From NCBI GenBank assembly GCA_945869715.1, contig CAMBPP010000002.1, forward strand, positions 1 through 38,694: a DNA stretch of 38,694 nt, written 5' to 3'. A program made the position numbers and the translations under genes. The notes below the pieces were generated by a model, which made no database searches, was not told the origin of the DNA, and worked only from the letters and a program-made list of their open reading frames with translations. This DNA comes from Bifidobacterium breve. GTDB taxonomy: Bacteria > Actinomycetota > Acidimicrobiia > Acidimicrobiales > Ilumatobacteraceae. Below, one piece after another: positions 8,364-17,012 of this stretch (position 1 is its first letter; every line of letters begins with the position of its first letter).

Positions 8364-8407
8364 GTACTCCCTTCGGACACGGTACGGACCGTGGCCCCGT
8401 GAGGGGC
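8364..8407 (-). promoter_or_regulatory. Candidate S6:S18 autoregulatory leader of rpsF
   Basis: On the transcribed strand two adjacent hairpins lie just before the ribosome-binding site: GCCCC-TCAC-GGGGC (8407-8394) and CACGG-TCCGTA-CCGTG (8393-8378), followed by TCCGAAGGGAG. CCG triplets in a loop and beside the stem recall the CCG element recognised by the S6:S18 complex in known rpsF leaders. Structure and position are seen; binding is inferred. Confidence 0.45.
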
Positions 8408-8550
8408 AGGGTGGATAAGGAAATAACAGCGTATCGGCAAGTCTGAACAACACGACGAGAAGCGGGCGCACATTCCATTTCCTCTATTGTGTGCCAAGGG
8501 TGTTACTTCCCGCCCAAATTTTCTGAAACCCTTGCAATATATGGGTTTAA

Positions 8551-8967
8551 TTACGCCGAGGCGGCGCGCTGGGAGGCAATGGGCACCATGCGTACGAGGT
8601 GATGCCAGCGACACAAGCGGCAGGCCTCCACCACGTAGGCCGTGTACTCGCCAGTTCCCGTTCCGGCATTTGCTCGCCGTTGAATCTGGGCCATTTCCGA
8701 CCGAGTGGTCACACATCGTCCGTGAGAGGGGAGGTGCGGACCAAAGGCATAGGTCACCAAAACCAATTGGTCGTCGGCGCAAATGGGGCACTTCACCCGC
8801 GACTCTTCCCCAAAGTTCCGTGCCGCACGCATGAGTTCGGGGTGAGCGTCACATATTTGATCGATGCTGAGGCGCCCCCGGCGGTATTCGTTGATGAGGT
8901 GCTGGCGAGCTAGACGGTGGTCGACTGCACCCCCTGCGCCTCGTAATGATCCCGCCGTAAAGCTCAT
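8551..8967 (-). CDS. DUF5318 family protein (Rv0049-like)
   Basis: 138 residues. Visible elements are an N-terminal basic helical part (VDHRLARQHLINEYRRGRLS), then CPICADDQLVLVTYAFG and CRLCRWHH, which together give two CxxC pairs (about residues 60-63 and 116-119) able to bind a zinc ion. This pattern resembles the actinobacterial DUF5318 family, found near the rpsF operon in mycobacteria. Function is unknown; a nucleic-acid or protein-binding zinc-ribbon role would be a guess. It lies 193 bases upstream of rpsF on the same strand and is divergent from the methyltransferase gene across 61 bases. Confidence 0.7.
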   Translation of the reverse strand: MSFTAGSLRGAGGAVDHRLARQHLINEYRRGRLSIDQICDAHPELMRAARNFGEESRVKCPICADDQLVLVTYAFGPHLPSHGRCVTTRSEMAQIQRRANAGTGTGEYTAYVVEACRLCRWHHLVRMVPIASQRAASA

Positions 8968-9028
8968 GCCTTCACGATAGTCACCGCATATCCCTCATGA
9001 GCAACGGTGCTCTTGCCACACTTCTTCT

Positions 9029-9643
9029 ATGGCAGTTTCTGAACCTCCTCAACACACCATCTCTTTTGGCCCCCATGTGGCCAACGATGCCGAATTGCGC
9101 CTGGTGGGTGATGTGAAGGGAAAGCGCGTTCTCGAGCTTGGGTTGCCCTATGGGCATGCCAACTCTGTGGCGATGGCGCAGTCGGGGGCGCGTGCCATGG
9201 CCATCGATAATTCTGCTGAGCGTATTGCCCTTGCCCGACGCACCGCTGAAACGGCAGAAGTACGCGTTGAGTTTCATCAGGCAGAGCTTGCCGACATGGG
9301 CTTCGTTACAAGCTCTTCGCTAGACCTTGTGTTGTGTATTGACAAACTGAACTCTGTTGACGACATCGACCGTCTCTTGCGCCAAGTGCATCGTGTGTTG
9401 AAATCAGAAGCATCTTTTGTTGCAGTGGTTGAGCACCCAGCAGCTGCGATGTTTGACAATGACGATGCTGTGGCGCGCCGCCCTTACGGAGCTGATGGTG
9501 CACTCACCATTGGTGAACTATGCATGTCATTACAACGCAGCAACTTTGCTATTGATCTGTTGTATGAACTCATGGCGCTGAATGCCCCGCGCGCACTTGT
9601 TCCTACAACACTTGCAATTCGCGCGCGCAAACTTGGTTCTTAA
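9029..9643 (+). CDS. Class I SAM-dependent methyltransferase
   Basis: 204 residues with a Rossmann-like SAM fold. Motif I is VLELGLPYGHAN (~35-46), where the usual GxGxG is altered to G-L-P-Y-G; motif II, MAIDNSAERIALAR, has the acidic residue that binds the ribose; motif III is LDLVLCIDKLNSV, and VHRVLKSEASFVAVVEHP follows. The family (Methyltransf_11-like) acts on many small molecules and no substrate can be assigned. Its TAA stop overlaps the stop of the convergent CCA-adding enzyme gene by three bases, an unusually compact tail-to-tail junction. No terminator hairpin is visible there. Confidence 0.8.
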   Translation: MAVSEPPQHTISFGPHVANDAELRLVGDVKGKRVLELGLPYGHANSVAMAQSGARAMAIDNSAERIALARRTAETAEVRVEFHQAELADMGFVTSSSLDLVLCIDKLNSVDDIDRLLRQVHRVLKSEASFVAVVEHPAAAMFDNDDAVARRPYGADGALTIGELCMSLQRSNFAIDLLYELMALNAPRALVPTTLAIRARKLGS

Positions 9644-11070
9644 TTTTTTTGTTCGCTCCACCACGCATCTAGCCGGCGACCAATTTCTTCGCAGCCCAGT
9701 AAACCTTCTTCGAGGCGAATTTCCATCAGAAAATTAAGTGCTTTTCCTACTTCGCGTCCAGGTTGAACACCAAGGCGTTGCATCACTTCAACACCATCAA
9801 GCTCGGGGCGCAATGCGGCGAGTTCTTCTTTTTCCATCAACTCTGCAATGCGTTTTTCAAGTTCATCCATGCGCTGCGATAACACCAGTGCTTTACGTTC
9901 ATTACGTGTGGTGCAGTCGCAACGAGTGAGCACATTGAGTTCGTTGAGCAATGGCCCCGCATCGCGCACGTAACGACGTACGGCAGAATCGGTCCATCCC
10001 ATTTGATATGTATGAAAGCGCAAATGCAATTCAACAAGTGCTGTAATTGCCTGCACGTCTTCGCTGGAATACTTCAATGCCTTCAAACGATCGCGCGTCA
10101 TTCGTGCACCAACTACTTCATGGTGATGAAAAGTGATTCCTTTTCCTTTATCAATTGCGCGCGTTTTTGGTTTACCAATGTCATGAAATAAAGCAGCAAG
10201 GCGAGTGATGCGAAAGTCAAAAGTGGGGTGCGCATCGGGGCGCACATTTTCCACCACAGCCAACGTATGCGTGAGTACATCTTTGTGGCGATGAATAGGG
10301 TCTTGCTCCACGCTCATGTTGGGCAACTCGGGAAAGAATTGGGCAGCAAGCCCCGTGTTGACCATAAACCACAAACCTGCAGTGGGGTGATCGGTGGTGA
10401 GCAGTCGATCGAGTTCGTGCTGAATGCGTTCGCGCGAAATGATGTCGAGGCGAGTTGCCATACTTTTCACTGCTTCAATAAGGCCTGGTTCCGCAGTGAG
10501 ATTGAGCGCCGAAAGAAAGCGCGCCGCGCGCAACATGCGCAGTGGGTCGTCACTAAAACTTTCTTCTGGCGACAATGGCGTGCGCAGAACTTTTGTCATG
10601 AGGTCGGCTGCCCCATTGAAGGGGTCAACTAAAACAGGACTAGATGAAGTGAGCTCGAGTGCCATTGCATTAATGGTGAAGTCACGACGAGAGAGGTCGG
10701 CCTCAATGTCGTCAGAAAATTGCACATCGGGTTTACGGGAATCGGGTGAATACGCCTCGGCGCGGTGTGTGGTGATTTCGTAAACGCGGCCATTCTTTTT
10801 GGCGCCGATGGTGCCAAATTTTTCGCCCTGTGCCCACACTGCATCGGCCCAGCCCTCGATGATGGACTTAATTTCGTGCGGTAAAGCATCCGTTGTGGCG
10901 TCGAAATCCATGTCTGGTGATGCTCCGGGCAGATGTGCATCGCTAGCTGGACCCAGTAAAAGATCGCGCACCGTGCCGCCCACCAGGTACAGGCGCTTAT
11001 TTGCCGCGGCAAAGCGAGCAGTGAGCGGAGCAAGTTCCTCTAAGACAGGGGTAAAGCGTTCGGGAATCAT
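9640..11070 (-). CDS. cca: CCA tRNA nucleotidyltransferase with HD domain
   Basis: 476 residues, the length of the actinobacterial PcnA/CCA-adding group. The nucleotidyltransferase head has GGTVRDLLLG (31-40) and the metal-binding DMDFDATTDA (53-62). RRDFTINAMALE and the neck/RNA-binding portion containing DPLRMLRAARF follow. An HD hydrolase domain lies near 255-340, with HRHKDVLTHTL and LFHDIGKPKT. The enzyme builds or repairs the 3' CCA end of tRNAs. In mycobacteria the equivalent gene (Rv3907c) also lies beside the DUF6049-MviN-sigM-trxBC-cwlM run and in the same opposite orientation, which supports the assignment. Alternative names are pcnA and cca. Confidence 0.95.
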   Translation of the reverse strand: MIPERFTPVLEELAPLTARFAAANKRLYLVGGTVRDLLLGPASDAHLPGASPDMDFDATTDALPHEIKSIIEGWADAVWAQGEKFGTIGAKKNGRVYEITTHRAEAYSPDSRKPDVQFSDDIEADLSRRDFTINAMALELTSSSPVLVDPFNGAADLMTKVLRTPLSPEESFSDDPLRMLRAARFLSALNLTAEPGLIEAVKSMATRLDIISRERIQHELDRLLTTDHPTAGLWFMVNTGLAAQFFPELPNMSVEQDPIHRHKDVLTHTLAVVENVRPDAHPTFDFRITRLAALFHDIGKPKTRAIDKGKGITFHHHEVVGARMTRDRLKALKYSSEDVQAITALVELHLRFHTYQMGWTDSAVRRYVRDAGPLLNELNVLTRCDCTTRNERKALVLSQRMDELEKRIAELMEKEELAALRPELDGVEVMQRLGVQPGREVGKALNFLMEIRLEEGLLGCEEIGRRLDAWWSEQKN

Positions 11071-11118
11071 CAGACTTTCAGGCTACGCAGATGAAGCCCG
11101 ACCACTACGGTCATATGT

Positions 11119-11838
11119 GTGTTTATGGAACCTCGCCCCGTTGCCCCCCTCTTTGGCAACTGGCCCTACGACCCAACCACAGCGCTCCTCACTTTGCGCA
11201 GCGGCCATCACCCCGAGGCAACCATTACCAGTGACGTCGTGAAAATGTGGCTCGGGACCGCTCAACACGGTGGATTCGCACGAGTGAGAACGAACGCGGT
11301 GAGCCCGCAACTTGCTGGCATACTCGCCACTGTGGGTTTTTCCGTGAAACAAGAGCTCTCGCTGCTCACTGCGCCACTGCAGAACGTCCCTTCCACTGCG
11401 CAGCCGGCGTCTGCCCAGCGCATCACTGCCGCGCAAGCCGTGCGTATTGACTGCGCAGCATTTCATGGCGAGTGGGCAATTGACCCGCCTGCATTGCTCG
11501 CTACCAAACAGGCAACCCAATTTCATCGCTTGCGTGGCCTTGGGCCATCTCGGTTGCGCCGCACTTCCAGTTATTGCCTTTCAGGGTTCACGCCCAGCCC
11601 AGCAGAACCGCGGTACGGCTACATTCAGCGCCTTGCAGTACACCCCAGCGCACAACGTTGTGGCCAAGGGCGAAAGTTAGTACTCGATGCAATGCACTGG
11701 TTAGGTTCTCGTGGTATGCAACACGCGTTAGTCAACACCGATATCACTAACACGGCAGCCCTCTCGCTCTATCGTTCACTTGGTTTTACACCTATGTCAT
11801 ATTCGCTTTACGTACTTGAGCGCCCATGCACCGGTTAA
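11119..11838 (+). CDS. GNAT family N-acetyltransferase
   Basis: About 239 residues. The C-terminal GNAT fold is clear: YIQRLAVHPSAQRCGQGRKLV carries the acetyl-CoA pyrophosphate loop (QxxGxG), and NTAALSLYRSLGFTPM is the usual final helix-strand. The N-terminal ~100 residues are less typical and may be a second, degenerate GNAT-like half. Start is GTG 11119 or the ATG two codons later at 11125; there is no strong ribosome-binding site to choose between them. The end overlaps the DUF6049 gene by 13 bases, so the two are co-translated. In mycobacteria this position is occupied by the Nudix protein Rv3908/MutT4, so the gene here is a different occupant. Substrate is unknown. Confidence 0.8.
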   Translation: MFMEPRPVAPLFGNWPYDPTTALLTLRSGHHPEATITSDVVKMWLGTAQHGGFARVRTNAVSPQLAGILATVGFSVKQELSLLTAPLQNVPSTAQPASAQRITAAQAVRIDCAAFHGEWAIDPPALLATKQATQFHRLRGLGPSRLRRTSSYCLSGFTPSPAEPRYGYIQRLAVHPSAQRCGQGRKLVLDAMHWLGSRGMQHALVNTDITNTAALSLYRSLGFTPMSYSLYVLERPCTG

Positions 11839-13826
11839 AGCCACTTATCGTTTCTTGTGTGTTGATATGCCTCGGTGCACTCATGCTCCCGCATGGCACG
11901 TATGCAGCATCGGCACCTGTTACACAAGTTTCTATTGGTCTCACACAACAAAGTTTTACCGTTCTCGATAATGCCACAATGCGTTTTACTATTGCTATTA
12001 ACGAAAATGGCAAGCCCATTACCCCTCAAGACAATATTGAGCTTGATGTTGTTCTGTCGAAACGCCTCGCCACACGTCAAGCATTCCGCGACATCACTGA
12101 AGAGAACGTCGTTCCTGAGCCACTCGATGGCGTTCGCCTCAACACATTGAGCATCACACGAAATTCTGCTGGTCGATTCATTGTGGAGTTGCCCACCACC
12201 ACGAAAACGTCAGCAACAGCTGGGCTATACATGAATCAATCAGGGGTGTACCCACTGACATTTACCGTGTATTCCGGCAATGAAGTGCGTGCCACAACCA
12301 CCACTTTCATTCATCATTTTTCTGCAAATGATGCATCCGTGCTGACACAGCAAGATCGCCTTGGCGTGCTTCCCGTTGTCAGCGTGACTACACCTCCAAG
12401 TCTGAGCGCTACAGGCGCAATCGCACTCAGTGCCGACGCTCGTGCGCTTCTTCAAAAATTTGCCAATGTCTTTTCTGGTATCGGCCAAGGTTCACTACTC
12501 GTACTTCAACCTGACTTGCTTAATGCGTTAGCGCTCTCAGAAACCACCGAAGACAAACTTCTTCTAGATGACATTCGAGACTTGCTAGGCATCCATACTT
12601 TGAGTGCCACAACTCAGGTGCCTTATAACCCCAGCGCTATTGCTCATGTTGGCCTTCAAGAACTTTTTGCCCGACAACTCACTGCTGGTGAAGATGCCAC
12701 CACCGCGCTCATGCAAAAAAGCCCTTCGCGCGATGCCGCGGTGCTTGCCGACCCGCTCACTGCAGCCGGAGCCACGCTGTTGCGCGACTTAGGTACAAGG
12801 CAAGTAATACTCACGCCGAGCGCTCAAAAATCATTTGATGCGCCACTCGACTCGGCAGTGGCGTACCTCACCAAGCTTCCCGATGGCGGCTCACTGTCGA
12901 TCTATGGCACCGACCCCCAATATGCACGCGTCATGGAAACTGAATCACTGACACCTTTGGAACGTGCTACGCGCATATCGGCCGAGCTCATCGTTCAGCG
13001 CGAGGAGCTCTCATTTACTGCTCCACAGGCCCAACAACGTCAAGTTCTCCTCAGCTCATCAACAGGAGAAATCATGAATGTGGCCGTGATGCGTCAATTA
13101 TTTCGCATCATCAATTCCAGCCCCGTGCTTACCTTTACCTCCCAACCAGGGCTTCCTTCGGCACCCACTTCAAGCCAGCCAATTACTTTGCGCCAAGGTG
13201 AAGACACCTCTTTAGAAGGCCTCAAAGCCACCTTCACCAAACTTTTACAGCGCATCGCCAATACTTCATCAATGCTTTTGGCAGATGACCCGCGCATAGG
13301 CACGTGGAACACATTGACCGCATACTCCGCTGCACGCACCGCAACGCCAGCGCAAAGTGCGGCGTACATCGACGCCATTTCCTCATCCATTTCTGACGTA
13401 CGCACTTCTGTGAGTTTGCCGAAGTCTGCCAACTTCACCTTGAGTGGTCATAACAGTGAAATTCAATTGCAAGTAAAAAATACAAGCGCTACGGCCACGA
13501 AGGTAATTCTGCGGTATCGCAGTGCAAAGCTCACCTTTCCCCAGAACTCTCAAGTCATTGAGCTGCCTGCCAATTCCAGTACCAACATTGCGGTGAAGGT
13601 GGTGGCGCGAAGTAATGGTCGCTTCCCGGTGTATTTCCAACTTTTTACTCCGCGTGGCAACAGCCCACTCACAGAGGAGTTGGAAGTGACCGCCCGCGTC
13701 AGCGCCCTTGCGGGTCTTGGTCTTGTGGTGAGCGCTACCGCCATTATTGTTTTACTCACATGGTGGGCGCATAACTGGCGTTCACGGCGCCGGCGTGCCC
13801 TTTCAGCACTCGTCGCCCCAGAATAA
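11826..13826 (+). CDS. DUF6049 family secreted/membrane-anchored protein (Rv3909-like)
   Basis: 666 residues. Residues ~5-27 form a signal peptide (LIVSCVLICLGALMLPHGTYA). The long extracellular part begins with a beta-rich segment (TQVSIGLTQQSFTVLDNATMRF), and a second Ig-like module lies near 540-620 (NSEIQLQVKNTSATATKVIL, then FPVYFQLFTPRG). A single span near 632-652 (LGLVVSATAIIVLLTWWA) ends in a basic cytoplasmic tail (RSRRRR). It is therefore anchored at the C-terminus with its bulk outside. The position after cca and before the kinase/sigma/trx/cwlM genes is that of mycobacterial Rv3909, upstream of MviN. Function is unknown, presumably cell-envelope related. Confidence 0.75.
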   Translation: MHRLKPLIVSCVLICLGALMLPHGTYAASAPVTQVSIGLTQQSFTVLDNATMRFTIAINENGKPITPQDNIELDVVLSKRLATRQAFRDITEENVVPEPLDGVRLNTLSITRNSAGRFIVELPTTTKTSATAGLYMNQSGVYPLTFTVYSGNEVRATTTTFIHHFSANDASVLTQQDRLGVLPVVSVTTPPSLSATGAIALSADARALLQKFANVFSGIGQGSLLVLQPDLLNALALSETTEDKLLLDDIRDLLGIHTLSATTQVPYNPSAIAHVGLQELFARQLTAGEDATTALMQKSPSRDAAVLADPLTAAGATLLRDLGTRQVILTPSAQKSFDAPLDSAVAYLTKLPDGGSLSIYGTDPQYARVMETESLTPLERATRISAELIVQREELSFTAPQAQQRQVLLSSSTGEIMNVAVMRQLFRIINSSPVLTFTSQPGLPSAPTSSQPITLRQGEDTSLEGLKATFTKLLQRIANTSSMLLADDPRIGTWNTLTAYSAARTATPAQSAAYIDAISSSISDVRTSVSLPKSANFTLSGHNSEIQLQVKNTSATATKVILRYRSAKLTFPQNSQVIELPANSSTNIAVKVVARSNGRFPVYFQLFTPRGNSPLTEELEVTARVSALAGLGLVVSATAIIVLLTWWAHNWRSRRRRALSALVAPE

Positions 13827-13846
13827 GGCACTACGGTAGAAGCATT

Positions 13847-14695
13847 ATGACGATCCGTATTGTTACCGACAGCGCTTGTGACCTCCCGCAGCACCTCATT
13901 GCACAACACAAAATTGTTGTTGTACCCCTCACTATTCGCTTCGGCGAGACCGACTACATCGATGGTGAAGACTTCACTCCGAAGGAATTTTGGGCAAAGT
14001 GCACAGCGTCCCCAGTCCTTCCTGAAACTGCCGCCCCCTCACCTGGCCAGTTTGAGGCTGCCTACCGCCGCCTGCAAAGCGAAGGCGCAACAGGTGTGCT
14101 CGTGGTCTCGTTATCGTCTGGCGTATCGGCCACAATGCAAAGCGCCGAAATTGCAGCCCGCCTCGTGGGCGAAGACACGGCGAGCCCCTTTTCGGTGCAG
14201 GTAATCGATTCACGCAGTGTGTCAATGGGTCAAGGCATCATTGCAACATCTTGTGCGGTCAAGGCCGAACAAGGTGCAAGCCTCAGTGAAGTTGCCGCCC
14301 TCGCCACGGCACTCAGCCATCGCGTGCATGTGTACGGTGCGCTCGACACCCTGGAGAACCTGAAAAAAGGCGGCCGCATTGGCGGTGTGAAGGGAATGTT
14401 GGCATCAGCGCTGTCCATCAAGCCCATTATTGACGTACGAGACGGCAAAGTAGAAGAGGGTGGTCGCCAGCGCACGCGCTCGAAGGCACTCGCGTTCTTG
14501 TTAGAAAAAGTGAAAGAGCACGGAAACATTTCTGACCTCGCCGTCTTGCAAGCCGACTGCGACGACACCGATGCGTTCCTCGCGTCACTGCGTGCCATCT
14601 ACTCAGGCAGTATCGAAGTAGGCGACATTGGTGCAGTCATCGGCGCACATGCTGGTCGCGGCACCATCGGTGTTGCATTTTTCGACGCTGAATAA
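13847..14695 (+). CDS. DegV family fatty-acid-binding protein
   Basis: 282 residues, the family length. The N-terminus IRIVTDSACDLP is the signature of DegV proteins. TAAPSPGQFEAAYRRL, VVSLSSGVSATMQSA and the C-terminal-domain segment LENLKKGGRIGG all match the family core that binds a fatty acid between two domains. Relatives (FakB) present fatty acids to the kinase FakA for phosphorylation; no FakA/Dak2 gene is visible in this window. It starts 20 bases after the DUF6049 stop. In mycobacteria this slot leads straight to MviN, so DegV stands where the flippase would be expected. Confidence 0.92.
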   Translation: MTIRIVTDSACDLPQHLIAQHKIVVVPLTIRFGETDYIDGEDFTPKEFWAKCTASPVLPETAAPSPGQFEAAYRRLQSEGATGVLVVSLSSGVSATMQSAEIAARLVGEDTASPFSVQVIDSRSVSMGQGIIATSCAVKAEQGASLSEVAALATALSHRVHVYGALDTLENLKKGGRIGGVKGMLASALSIKPIIDVRDGKVEEGGRQRTRSKALAFLLEKVKEHGNISDLAVLQADCDDTDAFLASLRAIYSGSIEVGDIGAVIGAHAGRGTIGVAFFDAE

Positions 14696-14760
14696 AAACG
14701 CTTCTTCCCATCGCATTGCCTCAATCGTGCAACGCTGCGCAACTAGCGTGATGCACAGCA

Positions 14761-16365
14761 ATGTCTTCTTCACTTGTACCCAACACGCTTATTGGTGCGC
14801 GCTATCGATTGGTGCGTCGCATTGGTCAAGGCGGCATGGCGGAAGTGTGGTTAGCAAAAGACACCTCACTCGACCGTGATGTAGCTGTCAAAGTAATGCG
14901 AGCGCATCACGACGATGACCGTGTGGGAAATGAGCGCTTTCGCCGCGAAGCAAAAGCATCAGCGGCACTGAGTTCACCCAACATCGTGACGGTCTACGAC
15001 GTTGTAGAAGATGCTGGCCGGCAAGCAGTTGTCATGGAATACATCAATGGCCAAAGTCTGCGCGAACTCCTTGACAAAGTGCATCGTATTAGCCCTAGTC
15101 TTACTGTTCATATTGGTATGGCAGTAGCAACCGCACTCGATGCAGCACATGCGAAAGATCTTGTCCACCGCGATATTAAGCCGGCAAACATTCTCATTAC
15201 TCCAAGTGGGCGCGTGCTTCTCACCGACTTTGGAATTGCGAAAACTTTAAGCGGAAATGAATCTGATCTCACTAATGACAACATCATGATGGGTACTGCT
15301 AAGTACTTATCGCCCGAGCAAGTAAGTGGGAAAAAGCTAGATGGGCGTGCAGATTTATACTCACTTGGCCTTGTGCTTTATGAATGCTTAGCGGGTCGGG
15401 TGCCATTCGTTGGTGGCACCGATGTAGAAACTGCGCTGGCCCGTGTGCAAGGTGATGCGCCCGACATTTCAAAAATTCGCCCGACATTGCCGCCAGTATT
15501 AGTGCGCATCATTCATCAAATGTTGGCCCGTGATCCAGAGCAACGACAGCCTTCTGGCGAAGCAGTGCGTGCTGCACTTTACGCCGCGCGCGAAATTGGT
15601 TTAGATGGAACACCAACAGGTTTAACCCCGCCATATGGCAACACCATGCCAGTAACAACAATTCCTGGCGAACCAGTTATCAGCGAGCCCACCGCGCGCA
15701 CCGAGTCCTCTCGCAGTTCAAGTTCGTCGCGGCCAGTGAATAAGGCTTTGGGAAAACGTGCTCACCGCATCACACCAACCTCAATATTGGCGGCCGCAGT
15801 GGTCATTGGTGTGGTGCTCGCTGGCTTTGTGTTGTGGCGCAGCATGTCGTCACCTTCCACAACACCCGCTGCAAGTGCCTCCACAACACCCGTAGCGACG
15901 GGGCCGGTCAACATTGTCAGTGTGAGTAGTTATGACCCCGATGGCGATGACAACATTGAAAACGATGACCAGCTCCCCAATTTGCGTGATGGCAAGTCGG
16001 GAACTCAGTGGCGCACCGTGTGCTACGGCAACAATCACTTCGGAAGTAAAAACGGCGTGGGTTTCGTTGCCGAGTTGTCGGGTCGCAGCACAGGAACATT
16101 GTCTGTCGACTTCGGTTATGCCCCCTGGGAGATCGATGTTTACGGTTATTCCGACACAAAGCCGGGCACGCTTGCGGGTTGGGGGCCTGCACTTGCTGGC
16201 TCTGCAGGCGACAACCCCGGGGAAGCCACCTTCAACATCTCCGCACCTTCGCAGTACGTCCTTGTTTACTTACGTTCAGCAGCACGCAGCCCACAGTGTT
16301 CCACCACAAACCCATTCCAGGGTGTCATCAACGACATCAGTTTTGTTTCAGCGTCCGCACCGTAA
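14761..16365 (+). CDS. Ser/Thr protein kinase with MviN-type extracellular C-terminal domain
   Basis: 534 residues. The cytoplasmic kinase domain (~15-275) keeps the catalytic set: glycine loop GQGGMAEVW (22-30), Lys44 in VAVKVM, HRDIKPAN (136-143), DFG (156-158) and the SPEQ activation-segment end. A Ser-rich linker (~300-335) leads to one membrane span (~341-359). Outside the cell, after a Ser/Thr/Pro/Ala stalk, is a ~150-residue beta domain with YDPDGDDNIENDDQLPNLRD and GKSGTQWRTVCYG, very like the C-terminal extracellular domain of mycobacterial MviN (Rv3910). No PASTA repeats are present. In MviN a pseudokinase is fused to the flippase; here there is no flippase portion and the kinase looks active. 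It lies 65 bases after degV and 26 bases before the sigma factor gene. Confidence 0.9.
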   Translation: MSSSLVPNTLIGARYRLVRRIGQGGMAEVWLAKDTSLDRDVAVKVMRAHHDDDRVGNERFRREAKASAALSSPNIVTVYDVVEDAGRQAVVMEYINGQSLRELLDKVHRISPSLTVHIGMAVATALDAAHAKDLVHRDIKPANILITPSGRVLLTDFGIAKTLSGNESDLTNDNIMMGTAKYLSPEQVSGKKLDGRADLYSLGLVLYECLAGRVPFVGGTDVETALARVQGDAPDISKIRPTLPPVLVRIIHQMLARDPEQRQPSGEAVRAALYAAREIGLDGTPTGLTPPYGNTMPVTTIPGEPVISEPTARTESSRSSSSSRPVNKALGKRAHRITPTSILAAAVVIGVVLAGFVLWRSMSSPSTTPAASASTTPVATGPVNIVSVSSYDPDGDDNIENDDQLPNLRDGKSGTQWRTVCYGNNHFGSKNGVGFVAELSGRSTGTLSVDFGYAPWEIDVYGYSDTKPGTLAGWGPALAGSAGDNPGEATFNISAPSQYVLVYLRSAARSPQCSTTNPFQGVINDISFVSASAP

Positions 16366-16391
16366 GAATGGTCTGTGGCTAGCCTTCCCGT

Positions 16392-17012
16392 ATGGACACT
16401 GAGCGCCTTCTTGAACGCGCCCAGTCCGGCGACATTTCAGCAGTCGACCAGTTGTTACGTGTGCACTACAGCGCCGTTCACTCGGTATGTCACCGCATGT
16501 TGCTCAGCCGAGAAAGTGCCGACGACGCCGTCCAAAATGCTCTCATTGCCATTGTCAAAGGCCTCCCTCGTTTCGACGGGAAAGCAGCTCTATCGACCTG
16601 GATCTACCGCATTGCAATAAACTCGGCAATTGATGAAATTCGACGGATTCGTCGAAATGTTGGAACCGTTCCATTAAATGACGCCGCAAGTGCCCACACA
16701 TTGGCGAGTGAACATGCTGTCGACCCCACCGCTCTTCTTGCTGAACACCTTGTTGACTCATCACGAGTTGCCCAAGCCTTAGGAACTTTGCCCGAAGAAT
16801 TTCGTGCTGTGGTGGTCTTGCGCTACATCTCGGACCTCGATTATGCCGATATTGCGGTTGTGATTGAGGTTCCAGTTGGCACCGTCAGGTCGCGCTTGGC
16901 CAGGGGGAAAAAGCTTCTTGCCGAGAAATTGGCCGACCCGACAACACTTTCTCCTCCAGACGAACCAAACTTAGGTGCCCCGTCACCTCCACCGACGGGT
17001 TCATCATCATGA
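16392..17012 (+). CDS. ECF-family RNA polymerase sigma factor (SigM-like position)
   Basis: 206 residues. Region 2 is at ~10-80 (DQLLRVHYSAVHSVCHRML, ADDAVQNALIAIVKGL, STWIYRIAINSAIDEIRR), and region 4 at ~130-185 (LGTLPEEFRAVVVLRYISDLDYADIA, then VPVGTVRSRLARGKKLL). A Pro-rich C-terminal extension (~25 residues) follows. It would direct RNA polymerase to a stress or envelope regulon. Its stop overlaps the start of the next gene (ATGA), the common sigma/anti-sigma arrangement. The position between an MviN-like protein and trxB matches mycobacterial sigM (Rv3911). SigM identity is inferred from synteny only. Confidence 0.9.
   Translation: MDTERLLERAQSGDISAVDQLLRVHYSAVHSVCHRMLLSRESADDAVQNALIAIVKGLPRFDGKAALSTWIYRIAINSAIDEIRRIRRNVGTVPLNDAASAHTLASEHAVDPTALLAEHLVDSSRVAQALGTLPEEFRAVVVLRYISDLDYADIAVVIEVPVGTVRSRLARGKKLLAEKLADPTTLSPPDEPNLGAPSPPPTGSSS

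Noticed and set aside
8410-8418. DnaA-box-like GGTGGATAA upstream of rpsF
   Set aside because: A single one-mismatch copy with no companions; the same bases could be part of a -10 region. Not enough to call a site.
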